DNA from: Trileptium ribeirensis
Taxonomy: Eukaryota > Nematoda > Enoplea > Enoplida > Thoracostomopsidae
Direction of reading: 5' to 3'
DNA: 64,000 nucleotides
NCBI GenBank assembly: GCA_030248225.1
Contig: JASANE010009924.1
Location: 1-64,000 of the forward strand
Of this stretch, positions 46,561 through 57,650 are shown piece after piece (positions within the stretch are counted from its first letter, which is position 1; every line of letters begins with the position of its first letter). Position numbers and translations under genes: made by a program. The notes beneath the pieces were generated by a model. The model was given only the letters and a program-made list of their open reading frames with translations. It was not told the DNA's origin and searched no databases.

Positions 46561-47079
46561 CCACAATGTACAATGACTACATATAACTCTATGGAAACGC
46601 TGCATCACCACATAATCATATGTATGTTCTTAATGTTTGATTCAGATTGGTATAAGCAGTTTAAAGGCTATAAGGTTAAACTATTCGACGAAGATTACTC
46701 GTAAAACTTTTATCAAAACGCCCATTTGCAGAACTATATATTTATGCAAAATACGAGTTATTTTTGTTTAATGTATGTAGTATAGAACAAAAATGATGTA
46801 TTTCCACGGATTTAGAGCATTAAAAGGAAACTGTAGCCAGGAATTCCAACACCTAAAATATTCAGTAAATAACTGATTTTCAAATTGGGCTAAACTTTTT
46901 ACATTAGATACATTTTCCATAGTCTTCGGATTCGGTTGCATAACAATGGATCAAAAACGATAATTAATACACTTACACACTGGCAGACTTCTCCGTTACG
47001 ATTTTCCCAAGCTGTTGTTTTGTTTTCATGTACCCAAAAAATTCTCTGTTCCCATTCAAGAGCGTTGACATTATCAGTG

Positions 47080-47275
47080 TCCTAGGGGAGGGTGGGGGGG
47101 GGGGGTAGGGGCAGACCCTTTCCCGATGACACATTTTACCTCATTTTTTGCCTATTTTGTTCAAATTTTTGGTATAATTTTTCGGTGGGGGTGGAATGGC
47201 TTGAGGGAGGGTCCGACTCTTAGGGGAAGGTAACTACCCTCCAACTCCCTCGTCTTATCGACACCTATGAGCTAG
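47080..47275 (-). repeat. AAAATTGGC-family dispersed repeat, inverted, left arm
   Basis: It begins with a long G homopolymer block, then a core CATTTTTTGCCTATTTTG / CAAATTTTTGGTATAATTT, a G-rich block and TCGACACCTATGAGC. Mirror copy at about 61,030-61,235. Confidence 0.6.
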
Positions 47276-47289
47276 GGTTACGCGGAACC

Positions 47290-47540
47290 ACTGGCAGATC
47301 CAGCATTTCACGGTGGGGGATCCCCGTATCTCCACACCTCCCGGGCTTCGTTCCCAGCCCTGCCTCGAATTCCGCACCCCTCTCCGCGACGCCTCGTACC
47401 TCCCGAGACACCGTATCTCCCGAAGCCCGTTCACCCACTTTCCCAAAGCATTCCCCAGTCGTAGGCACTCCCCGAAGCACCGTAAATACCCGAGGCTCTC
47501 TACTTACACACACCCCGCAACCCCCGAGGCCGTGCAGCTG
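47290..47540. repeat. CCGTATCTCCCGAGGC-type GC-rich minisatellite (left arm)
   Basis: Degenerate iterations of CCCCGTATCTCC, CGTACCTCCCGAGAC, CCGTATCTCCCGAAGC and CCGTAAATACCCGAGGC. Same word family as 44,285-44,480. Mirror at 60,765-61,015. Confidence 0.6.
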
Positions 47541-47689
47541 GTTGCACTAATTTGTAGAAGGATTTGTAGAAATTTAAGTTCAACTGTACACGTTTTTAAT
47601 TGTGTTATGGGGCAGTAAACTTAACCCACGCCCATCAACAATCCTATTTTACTATTTCGGTTAAAAATCTGTTATCGAAGGCTTTTTAG

Positions 47690-47915
47690 TAAACCGTAGT
47701 TCGGCGCATAAATGTTCCCAAACACAAAGCTCTGCGACATTAATCATGTAAATTTGTGTTCGCGGAAATTCAACGAAAATTACCAATTTTTTGCGAACAA
47801 AATCTCCCGGATTTGGATTCGCTGACTTTGCTCGCGAGCACTGCAAGCTAAACCAAGGGACCGATTAATTTGTGACGTCACTATTGCGTTAAATTTGTTC
47901 GCGAACAGCGACAAA
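47690..47915. repeat. TTCGCGAA-containing repeat (left arm)
   Basis: Contains AATTTGTGTTCGCGGAAATT, TTTTTTGCGAACAAAATC, GCTCGCGAGCAC and AAATTTGTTCGCGAACAGCG. The TTCGCGAA palindrome and neighbouring TTAAATTTG text also occur in the first 300 bp of the window. Mirror at about 60,380-60,615. Confidence 0.5.
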
Positions 47916-48404
47916 TACAAATCAAACGCTGATAGGCATTACAAATCAATTTTCACTGCAAATTTAAAATCGTCAAAATCTGCTAGAACACAAGATGTAA
48001 TTTTTGGTACTTGTTTCTGATTTTGCCAACTTTCTGTTATCGAAAAACCAATGAAATTTCGGCATTTGTTCCGCAACAATGGTTTGTAATGCGTTTAGCA
48101 CAATTTAGGTGCTATACGACGAATTGGTGACAGTTTTATACGTAGATATTGGACTGTATTTTATTTTATACTAACTATATAAAATATTGGTTTCAGCCTT
48201 AAACGAGTAATTCAATAAATATATACGGAGTCATTATTCGATACTAGAGCTTTCCAATACCAGGAAACTCGTCACAAACCCTATATACAGAAATTTAGAC
48301 TTAAGAAGGAGTTGGCGGAGCAATCCTATGCCAGGAAACCACGTCAACTCTCAACTCAATTTAACTTAGAACAATTGTTTTTAAACATATACAATACAAC
48401 AACT

Positions 48405-49185
48405 ACATACATGCCGGCAGGGGGGGGGGGTAGGGGGGTTACCCCCCCTGAGGTCCGGACCCCCCCCCCCCCCCGAGGCCGAAAGGCCAGGGGGGTTACC
48501 CCCCCTGGGATGGCCGCGACCCCCCCCCCGTGGGGGCCTCTACCCCTCCCTTCAGCGGGTTCGTTTTTACCACCGGAAACTGTTACCAGTAATTTCTGTT
48601 GTGAACGGCACTCTAATATTTAAATAGTCGCACGCTGGGCTGCGCCAAGACCTGGCATACGACATTGAAACATGACATTACTAATTAGTTTGATATTCTC
48701 TGTTCAGCCAGACAAAGCATTCGCCAGCAACCACTGATCTCGAGCAATGATTTCTCACGATCTATTGATCTTTATTGCTAAATAAATAAATCGGTACAAG
48801 TGAAAACCACACAAATGCACACGGCTAAATTAAATGGTTTTAAGACGAAGCCGTTTTAACAAACGAATGAATATGGTCGGTAACAGTTTTGTGAAACGTG
48901 GCTGCTGCAATCAAGGAATGTGGAAGGCTGGACAATTTCCTTTTTAGTAAACCACGTAACGATGAAAACAGACTTTTTTATATCCTCCATTTCCATCTCA
49001 TATAGGGTTAATAATAGTATTAACGGCTGCGAGGACCAAAAAAAAAGGTCCTCACGAGATCGACCCCCTAGACAAATTTGGCCGGCCAGGGGGGGTTACC
49101 CCCCCTGGGATGGCCGCGACCCCCCCCCCCCGTGGGGGCCTCTACACACCCCCAGGCATGACCCACCGTCGGCATGTATGAACAA
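48405..49185 (-). other. Terminal region of the left BEL/Pao copy (possible 3' LTR)
   Basis: Lies just 3' of the env-position ORF. It carries, on the minus strand, an AATAAA (GCAATAAAGATC) and a later TATTTAAAT. The ends are inverse words CATACATGCCGGC and CCGTCGGCATGTATG, and near both ends sit direct copies of a GC block: AGGGGGGTTACCCCCCCTGG then GATGGCCGCGACCCC. These features suit an LTR, but no second LTR exists in the window to confirm it. The inverse ends would also fit a separate nested element. Confidence 0.45.
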
Positions 49186-49500
49186 CTATATTCGGCCAAT
49201 CAATTGGTAAACTATACAAACGGTAAAACCATATCAGCAGTTATAACTTCTTCCACTCCAACCAGAAAAAATTTCAAATTAATTTTCCACAGCAAAACTA
49301 GTATATTTTATTTCGGCTTTACGTATAAATTCACGATATCGAATTATTCGCGACACTCTAGCCGACAAAGTAGCAACAACCGACTTAATGATGTTGGAAG
49401 ATAATTTGAGCGGCTATTCCCGTTTACGTTTGATGGTTGATCGCTGTCGAACCAGCTTGTATTCGACAGTCAATAATCGTATAAAATACGTACACCATTT

Positions 49501-50649
49501 TCACCAATGAACCCGGAACGCGGCATGGCTAAGATGAAACTTATCGAACTTGTCGAAGTAGGTGGTGTTGATACCACCACCCTGTTCTTCGAACACGCAC
49601 GGGGACTTCGACCAATTGAGACACTTGATGCCAGTGTCGGCAAGACGGGCTTCGACCAAAGTTGACAACGACTTCACACCGGGTTTCGTGGGATGAGGGA
49701 CCGGCAAGCTGACGAGAAATTCAGTGCTGGGAGTTGAATTCTTCGTCTGCATCAGGAGCTGTTCCATTTCTATCCAGTCATCGGTTTGGCTGTTTGGATT
49801 AATCTCTAACAGATTGATGCCACAATTGATGACGACGTATCGGTAATTACCCATGTTGACATTATTTGTTGTGAGATACGACACCAAATCTTTAAACCAC
49901 CCTCCAGACACCGAAATGACTGTGCCTCTTTGAACGCATCCAAGCTGTCGACACATACTATCAAAGACGATCAGGCGGTTTGTTTGAACGACAGGTAGGT
50001 CCGAATGCCATTATGTTGCACCAGGGCGTTGATGTCGTAGGTGCATTGTAATTCGTTATCGTGTTGCATCATCGCCAAGTCGCACAGGATTCGTCCGTAC
50101 AGGTTTGTTCCCATGAAGCGGTTGTATTCGATGCAGTGACCCGGCCGATGCCCGGTGAGCCAGACAAAATCGAATGGATTCGCACACGCCAATAATAAAA
50201 TTTTAGTGGGATCCTTGACTTTCGAGGTCACGTTGACGAAGGCTTGGTGAAATGGACTATGACGTTGCAATTGATCGACAAGAATGTCGGCGACAATGTT
50301 GCGTTAAGCAAATATTAGCTCTGCTGGCAACGACACTTTTTGATGCTGAAGCCAATTGTCAATATTTTTGGATGTTTACGAAAGTTTTCACTTTGTAATA
50401 GTGTTCAATCCAATTCATCGAAGCCAGCTGGCGGAACATAATATGCCAGAAGGCCATATGGACAGATGTGACTTTAACGGCACCGACATCAAATTCCGGC
50501 AAAACAGCGTATCGAGATAATGGATGGTTGGTTGGAACAGGATAGTTGAGGAATGTCATAGCTGTAAGAGAAACCAGTAATAATGTTGCTAGCGAAGCTA
50601 CAATTATACAACAATAACTACTGTTCATCTTGTTCATTGCCATTTTCAA
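49501..50649 (-). pseudogene. Env-position membrane-anchored SGNH-hydrolase-like ORF (left copy)
   Basis: Begins at ATG codons overlapping the end of pol (stop 50,618) in another frame. An N-terminal hydrophobic helix (CCIIVASLATLLLVSLTAM) predicts a signal anchor. The C-terminal third shows the four SGNH/GDSL esterase blocks in order: VFDSM (Ser), VSGGW (Gly), NCGINLLE (Asn in GxN) and DKFHLS (DxxH His). A middle domain (about 100 codons; DFVWLTGHRPGHCIEYNRF) is unrecognised. The frame is broken: a frameshift near 50,360, a TAA at 50,304-50,306 and a frame change near 49,970. The family removes acyl or acetyl groups; a role in virion entry or release is only inference. A captured host esterase or a decayed envelope protein are alternatives. 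Confidence 0.75.
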
Positions 50650-51041
50650 TTTCTTTTAGGCGTGCCAAAGCACGCACTGCAGCTGCTCTTTTGGGACGTT
50701 CAATGGACCCCAAATCTTGGTTAACGGGTCTTTGTATACCCTCATCTTGTTCCAATGGAAACAATAATGAAACTGGACGACGGAGCTCTTTCTGGTTGGA
50801 CAATAGGAGAACGACATTTGCCATCTTTGCTATCTAGCAAACTTTTGATACGACCGAACCGCCAATGACAACGTGGCAGGTTCTGTTCTTTGATCAATAC
50901 TACTGAACCGACGGTAGGTTCAAAATCACTGCAATTTCTATTGTTAAACTTCACCTGTCGCGAACGTAGGCTCAACAAGTATTAGTTGTGGAATGTGGTC
51001 CAAAACGACTCGACCATGTTCTGCAATCGACGCCAATATTG

Positions 51042-52208
51042 TCAAAGACCGACACCCGATGAAGCTTGTGGGGCATAATCTTCTTCCGAAAGATGAAATG
51101 TTGGAACTCCATACCGGGGACCAACAAGAAAATGACCAGGTGTGATGATCGAATCCAGCGACAATTCATTGTCCATCACGATTGGTCGACTGTTGACGAT
51201 TGTTGTGACTTCTGCGACGACGGTTTGCAACTCAACCAGTGACACACATCGACGATGAAAGGATATTTTCAGAGATTTTTTGACGACGCCGACCATGCGT
51301 TCGTAAAAACCTCCCATCCATGGCGCCATTTCAGTGATGAAACGCCATTCAACGCCTTGAACAGCTACAAAATCTTGGATAGTGTCGCTCATCTGGGTTT
51401 CCGACCACAACTTCGACAGACACTTTTCAGCTGAACGGAATTGGTTCGCATTGTCACTTATTATCACGTCCGGCTTTCCTTGTGAAGCGATGAAACGACG
51501 AAGACAAATTAGGAAGTCGGAAGTAGACAGGCTTCGGACAACTTCGAGATGTATAGCTCTGATGACGGAGCACGTGAACAAGCAAATCCAGACTTTGCTT
51601 ATTTCGGTAGGCGACTTGTTCTCTTTGATGTATAGAGGGCCCATGTCGACACCAACACAACCGAAAGGACGATGACGGCGGGTTCGACACTTTGGTAACG
51701 ACGGAGCGTCGGGATACTTGAATGATCCACCAAACAGCTTCCGGCATTGACTGCAGCATTTGATAAGTTTTTTCACTTGACTCGGACCATGCATAATCCA
51801 ATACCTGGAACGCACTTGAGCTAAAGTGTGTGTCGTTCCAGCATGATTTGACCGACGATGATAATCTTGAACGACAAGTCTTGTGAACGGATCGTTCTTT
51901 GGGTGTAGTTTTGGGTGAATTGTGTCTGGCGGCAAATCTGCGTTAGCAAGCCTTCCCCCACAACGAATAACGCTATTGGCATCCATGAACAAGTCGAGTT
52001 GACTTATCAAATTGTTCGTTTTCTTTTGACGAAGCGCTTGGATTGTTTCGACAAAGTGTGTTTCTTGAATTGAAAATAGTTGTGCCTTCGAGATTTCGTT
52101 TGTCGTTAGACGACCTTTCATTTGTTTCTTTTTCTTGACAATTGAGAACGAATCGTTGTACCCATGCTGTAACGCGCAGGAGACGTTGCAGAGAGGAAAA
52201 CTTTTCAA
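51042..52208 (-). CDS. BEL/Pao integrase segment, longest intact frame
   Basis: A 388-codon uninterrupted part of the left pol. It shows HRRSNHAG..CCSQCRK (H2C2-type zinc finger), then VGVDMGPLY (first Asp), IISDNANQF (second Asp) and GGFYERMVG (Glu), the DD35E triad used for strand transfer. The C-terminal stretch SLSTSDFLICLRRFIASQG is typical of the BEL/Pao core. Listed separately because it is the best-preserved enzyme domain in the window; it is part of the pol remnant, not a separate gene. Confidence 0.85.
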   Translation of the reverse strand: MKSFPLCNVSCALQHGYNDSFSIVKKKKQMKGRLTTNEISKAQLFSIQETHFVETIQALRQKKTNNLISQLDLFMDANSVIRCGGRLANADLPPDTIHPKLHPKNDPFTRLVVQDYHRRSNHAGTTHTLAQVRSRYWIMHGPSQVKKLIKCCSQCRKLFGGSFKYPDAPSLPKCRTRRHRPFGCVGVDMGPLYIKENKSPTEISKVWICLFTCSVIRAIHLEVVRSLSTSDFLICLRRFIASQGKPDVIISDNANQFRSAEKCLSKLWSETQMSDTIQDFVAVQGVEWRFITEMAPWMGGFYERMVGVVKKSLKISFHRRCVSLVELQTVVAEVTTIVNSRPIVMDNELSLDSIITPGHFLVGPRYGVPTFHLSEEDYAPQASSGVGL

Positions 52209-53903
52209 TCGACAACATCGTTTTTTTCAATGTTGCGTTCATCATCATTCCCATCAATCGACGCCATTACGAGTTCCGTATTATTTGCTTCTTTATCATC
52301 GGTTTGGTGTGGGCTAGGTACATTATTTTCGGGCCAAAGTGTTTCAGGTTGTTGTAACCATGTAGGACCATGTTACCATAGAGTATTCCGAGCAATCGCA
52401 TCGTAGGAGCAACCACGGGACGATATATCGGCTGGATTACAACTTGTTGGTACATAACGAAACTCGACTTTAGGATGCGACAGTATCTCGGAGACTTTGT
52501 TCTTTACAAATTGTGTTTCAACATTTTTCTTTGTCAACCAATGAAGAGCACACTTTGAGTCGGACCATATCACTTTTCTTCCAACGGGGATTCGTAATTC
52601 CGTTGCCACAAATGTTAATATTCTTGTGCCAACGACCATTGCCATGATTTCCAATCGGAGAATCGACATCTCTTTGGTGTGAGCTACTCGTGACTTGGCG
52701 AAGACTATACCCGATGTGGTGCTTTTTGATGTCACAGCTGTTAAGTAAACGACTGCAGCATAGGCCTTCGACGACGCATCGCAAAAACAAATGCAGCTGC
52801 AATTCAGGTCCAGTATCGCCTGCTACATTGTTGAAGCATCGACGTATTTTGTGGTTAGCCAATTTTGTTAAGCTATCTGGGTACGTCTGCCATTCCTTTA
52901 TTAATTTGTTGTGGTAGCATATCATCCCACTTGTGGTTTTCCTTCCACAGCTTTTGTATCAGCATCTTTGCTTGTATAGTTACCGCTGAGAAGAAACCGA
53001 TTGGATCGAAGATTTTCGCGAGATATTTCAGCATCTTGCGTTTCGTATCTACAACTTCGCTGGAGTTATCGAACGACGAACACGAAATGACATCCTCGAT
53101 GGTTTCCCACGTCATCTCGAGCACTTTTGTCGTCGACGACTGACCACGATCTTTTTCCGCGATGGATAAATTTACTTCCTGACTGTTCGAGTACCATTCA
53201 CGGAGATTCATCAACGCCTGGTTAAACAATTGTTTCGCTTGTTCTTTGAGAACTTTGGCATCAGAGACGTTGTTGACGCCGGTTATTACGTTATCGACGT
53301 ACAGATTGCCAACGATCCGCTTTGCGACTGGCAGTTTCGAATTTTTGCCGTGGTGTTGAATGACTGCGGCGAGCAGGAATGGACTCGAAATGAATCCAAA
53401 CGGAACACGACAAAATCGATATGCGATGAGATTGTTTCCCAGCGGTGGTTTCGACAAATCTTTCGGCCATAGAAACTGAGTTACATCTCGGCATTCTTCC
53501 CTCAATCCTACTTGCAGAAACGCCTTCTCGATGTCACTTACAATTTCTATTTGCTCATTCGAAACCGAAGAATGAGTCCACACAAATCATCTAGCATTAC
53601 TAGACCACGAAGTAAGTTATTCTTCAAGCTTTTCGACATTTTTGACGCTTTTGCTGATGCATCGTACACGATCCTTAGTTTCGCTGTCGTCTTTTCGGGT
53701 GTTATCACAGAATGGTGTGGGATATAATGCACGTCACCGATTGGAACCGAGGGCGCGACTTCGATGACCCCTTTTTCGATCTGGTCTTCAATAGTCTGCT
53801 TGTATTGTTGCAGCACACTTTCATTTGATCCGATTCGATTCATCAACGATTTTAGCCGACCGACGGCTAAATTGTAGTTCGATGGTAACTCTTTCTCTTC
53901 CTG

Positions 53904-54345
53904 CTTCCATGGCCATGCTACGTTCTAACGACCTTTTTCAAATGTCACCAACTCATTGAATGATTTTACTGCGAGCTCATCATCTGTCGTTGTCGTTGGA
54001 GTCTTTATGCCGATGTCTTCCAGACTTCAAAATCGCTCTACATTGAAGTTTGCTTCTCGAGACGGCTCTACTTTCGACGTACATAAGAGAGTAGTTTCAT
54101 TGTCATTTGATTCAAATTGATTGCATTTCGTTCGACCAGCGATGATGAAACCTATTGTCGACGACTGGAACACTAACCCATCACTGCAATGGATGCGTTC
54201 TTGGCCCACGTAATCGAAATAATACTCTCCACCGATTAGGATATCAGTTGTTACCATCGTGGGAGTATTGACGACAGAATCTGCGAGAACCAACTGCCTT
54301 GCAAATGGGTATTTGTTCAGGTTGATTGGTATTTTTTGGACCTGA
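53904..54345 (-). other. Asymmetric centre of the palindrome (protease-coding loop)
   Basis: The only part of pol present once: 442 bp belonging to the left copy, encoding the end of the protease region and the start of the RT linker (DELAVKSFNELVTFEKG). The right copy begins at the CAGGAAGAGAAAG word (54,346) that also ends the left arm (CTTTCTCTTCCTG, up to 53,903). A unique spacer between inverted arms with breakpoints inside one gene is the signature of an unequal fold-back or of a chimeric join. Confidence 0.85.
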
Positions 54346-57300
54346 CAGGAAGAGAAAGAAGTTACCATCGAACTACAATTTAGCCGTTGTCGGCTAAAAT
54401 CGTTGATGAATCGAATTGGATCAACTAAAGCGCGCCGCAACAATACAATATGTTGAAGACTATCTGAAAAAGGGGTCATCGAAGTCGCGCCCTCGGTTCC
54501 AATCGGTGACGTGCATTATATCCCACACCATTCTGTGATAACACCCGAAAAGACGACAGCGAAACTAAGGATCGTGTACGATGCATCAGCAAAAGCGTCA
54601 AAATGTCGAAAAGCTTGAAGAATAACTTACTTCGTGGTCTAGTAATGCTAGATGATTTGTGTGGATCGATTCTTCGGTTTCGAATGAGCAAATAGAAATT
54701 GTAAGTGACATCGAGAAGGCGTTTCTGCAAGTAGGATTGAGGGAAGAATGCCGAGATGTAACTCAGTTTCTATGGCCGAAAGATTTGTCGAAACCACCGC
54801 TGGGAAACAATCTCATCGCATATCGATTTTGTCGTGTTCCGTTTGGATTCATTTCGAGTCCATTCCTGCTCGCCGCAGTCATTCAACACCACGGCAAAAA
54901 ATTCGAAACTGCCAGTCGGAAAAGCGGATCGTTGGCAATCTGTACGTCGATAACGTAGAGAACCGGCGTCAACAACGTCTCTGATGCCAAAAGTTCTCAA
55001 AGAACAAGCGAAACAATTGTTTAACCAGGCGTTGATGAATCTCCGTGAACTGTACTCGAACAGTCAGGAAGTAAATTTATCCATCGCGGAAAAAGATCGT
55101 GGTCAGTCGTCGACGACAAAAGTGCTCAAGATGACGTGGGAAACGATTGAGGATGTCATTTCGTGTTCGTCGTTCGATAACTCCAGCGAAGTTGTAGATA
55201 CGAAACGCAAGATGCTGAAATATCTCGCGAAAATCTTCGATCCAATCGGTTTCTTCTCAGCGGTAACTATACAAGCAAAGATGCTGATACAAAAGCTGTG
55301 GAAGGAAAACCACAAGTGGGATGATATGCTACCACAACAAATTAATAAAGGAATGGCAGACGTACCCATATAGCTTAACAAAATTGGCTTAACCACAAAA
55401 TACGTCGATGCTTCAACAATGTAGCAGGCGATACTGGACCTGAATTTGGCAGCTGCATTTGTTTTTGCGATGCGTCGTCGAAGGCCTATGCTGCAGTCGT
55501 TTACTTAACAGCTGTGACATCAAAAAGCACCACATCGGGTACAGTCTTCGCCAAGTCACGAGTAGCTCACACCAAAGAGATGTCGATTCTCCTATTGGAA
55601 ATCATGGCAATGGTCGTTGGCACAAGAATATTAACATTTGTGGCAACGGAATTACGAATACCCGTTGGAAGAAAAGTGATATGGTCCGACTCAAAGTGTG
55701 CTCTTCATTGGTTGACAAAGAAAAATGTTGAAACACAATTTGTAAAAAACACAGTTCCGAGATACTGTCGCATCCTAAAGTCGAGTTTCGTTATGTACCA
55801 ACAAGTTGTAATCCAGCCGATATATCGTCCCGTGGTTGCTCCGACGATGCGATTGCTCGGAATACTCTATGGTAACATGGTCCTACATGGTTACAACAAC
55901 CTGAAACACTTTGGCCCGAAAAATAATGTACCTAGCCCACACCAAACCGATGATAAAGAAGCAAATAATACGGAACTCGTAATGGCGTCGATTGATGGGA
56001 ATGATGATGAACGCAACATTGAAAAAAACGATGTTGTCGATTGAAAAGTTTTCCTCTCTGCAACGTCTCCTGCGTGTTACAGCATGGGTACAACGATTCG
56101 TTCTCAATTGTCAAGAAAAAAAAAACAAATGAAAGGTCGTCTAACGACAAACGAAATCCTCAAAGGCACAACTATTTTCAATTCAAGAAACACACTTTGT
56201 CGAAACAATTGAAGCGCTTCGTCAAAAGAAAACGAACAATTTGATAAGTCAACTCGACTTGTTCATGGATGCCAATAGCGTTATTCGTTGTGGGGGAAGG
56301 CTTGCTAACGCAGATTTGCCGCCAGATAAAATTGCACCCAAAACTACACCCAAAGAACGATCCGTTCACAAGACTTGTCGTTCAAGATTATCATCGTCGG
56401 TCAAATCATGCTGGAACGACACACACTTTAGCTCAAGTGCGTTCCAGGTATTGGATTATGCATGGTCCGAGTCAAGTGAAAAAACTTATCAAATGCTGCA
56501 GTCAATGCCGGAAGCTGTTTTGGTGGATCATTCAAGTATCCCGATGCTCCGTCGTTACCAAAGTGTCGAACCCGCCGTCATCGTCCTTTCGGTTGTGTTG
56601 GTGTCGACATGGGCCCTCTATACATCTAAGAGAACAAGTCGCCTACCGAAATAAGCAAAGTCTGGATTTGCTTGTTCACGTGCTCCGTCATCAGAGCTAT
56701 ACATCTCGAAGTTGTCCGAAGCCTGTCTACTTCCGACTTCCTAATTTGTCTTCGTCGTTTCATCGCTTCACAAGGAAAGCCGGACGTGAATAATAAGTGA
56801 CAATGCGAACCAATTCCGTTCAGCTGAAAAGTGTCTGTCGAAGTTGTGGTCGGAAACCCAGATGAGCGACACTATCCAAGATTTTGTAGCTGTTCAAGGC
56901 GTTGAATGGCGTTTCATCACTGAAATGGCGCCATGGATGGGAGGTTTTCTACGAACGCATGGTCGGCGTCGTCAAAAAATCTCTGAAAATATCCTTTCAT
57001 CGTCGATGTGTGTCACTGGTTGAGTTGCAAACCGTCGTCGCAGAAGTCACAACAATCGTCAACAGTCGACCAATCGTGATGGACAATGAATTGTCGCTGG
57101 ATTCCATCATCACACCTGGTCATTTCTTTTTCTCTGTTGGTCCCCTGTATGAAGTTCCAACATTTCATCTTTCGGAAGAAGATTATGCCCCACAAGCTTC
57201 ATCGGGTGTCGGTCTTCTGACAATATTGGCGTTGATCCCGCAGAACATGGCCCAGTCGTTCTCCACCACATTCCACAACTAATACTTGTTGAGCCTACGT

Positions 57301-57650
57301 TCGCGACAGGTGAAGTTTAACAATAGAAATTGCAGTGATTTTGAACCTACCGTCGGTTCAGTAGTATTGATCAAAGAACAGAACCTGCCACGTTGTCATT
57401 GGCGGTTTGGTCGTATTAAAAGTTTGCTAGATAGCAAAGATGGCAAATGTCGTTCTCCTGATTGTTCAACCAATAAAGTAGCTCCGTCGTCCAGTTTCAT
57501 TATTGTTTCCATTGGAACAAGATGAGGGTATACAAAGACCCGTTAACCAAGATTTGGGGTCCATTGAACGTCCCAAAAGAGCAGCTGGCAGTGCGTGCTT
57601 CGGCACGCCTAAAAGAAATTGAAAATGGCAATGAACAAGATGAACAGTAG
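54346..57650 (+). pseudogene. BEL/Pao retroelement pol, 5'-truncated (right copy)
   Basis: Mirror of the left pol from the RT N terminus onward: RT linker (54,346), RT with VSDIEKAFLQVG and LYVDNV, RNase H (DSKCALHWL), integrase (SNHAGTTHTLAQV; CSQCRKL; EVFYERMVG) and the C-terminal domain (PTVGSVVLIKEQNLPRCHW), stop TAG at 57,648. It has more frameshifts than the left copy (for example near 54,600, 54,960, 55,370, 56,110, 56,640 and 56,790), and the integrase is split into several frames. The protease is absent. Shared and private lesions are discussed in the findings. Confidence 0.88.

Larger units (their letters stand above)
44331..53903 (+). repeat. Left arm of a giant inverted repeat, at least 9.5 kb
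   Basis: Read in reverse complement, this interval matches 54,346-64,000 throughout, with scattered substitutions, small indels and homopolymer-length differences. Anchors include 53,765-53,777 with 54,466-54,478, the ORF end 49,501 with 58,777, and GGTTATTGTGCTG at 45,516 with its inverse at 62,818. The arm contains a BEL/Pao element remnant plus about 4 kb of unrelated flanking DNA, so the duplication is larger than the transposon. The outer limit is unknown because the right arm runs off the window. Confidence 0.92.
50618..54345 (-). pseudogene. BEL/Pao retroelement pol, 5'-truncated (left copy)
   Basis: Domains in order on the minus strand: aspartic-protease C-terminal part (DILIGGEYYFDYVG, about 54,200), linker (PWKQEEKELPSNY), RT (DIEKAFLQVGL; catalytic box LYVDNV), RNase H (IWSDSKCALHWL; NPADISSRG), integrase with an HxxxxH..CSQC zinc finger and DD35E core, then the DUF5641-type C-terminal domain (PTVGSVVLIKEQNLPRCHW; RRPVSLLFPLE). 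This order (PR-RT-RH-IN) and the linker are typical of BEL/Pao. The protease Asp and gag are missing because the element is cut at the palindrome centre. There are frameshifts between RT and RNase H, around 52.2-52.4 kb, and within the last domain, and a TAG-type stop in the linker, so it is non-functional. Confidence 0.9.

Noticed and set aside
44285..47540. Long GC-rich open frames in the GGCCTC blocks
   Set aside because: Frames exist on both strands because stop codons are rare in GC-rich minisatellites; they are not coding.
52690..53727. Plus-strand frames opposite the left pol, and minus-strand frames opposite the right pol
   Set aside because: They are antisense to well-identified RT, RNase H and integrase coding sequence and show no domain of their own.
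54340..54479. ATG-started minus-strand frame running from 54,479 into the protease loop
   Set aside because: Its first part is the antisense of the right-copy RT N terminus, joined to the protease segment at the palindrome junction. Only the part below about 54,345 belongs to the left pol.
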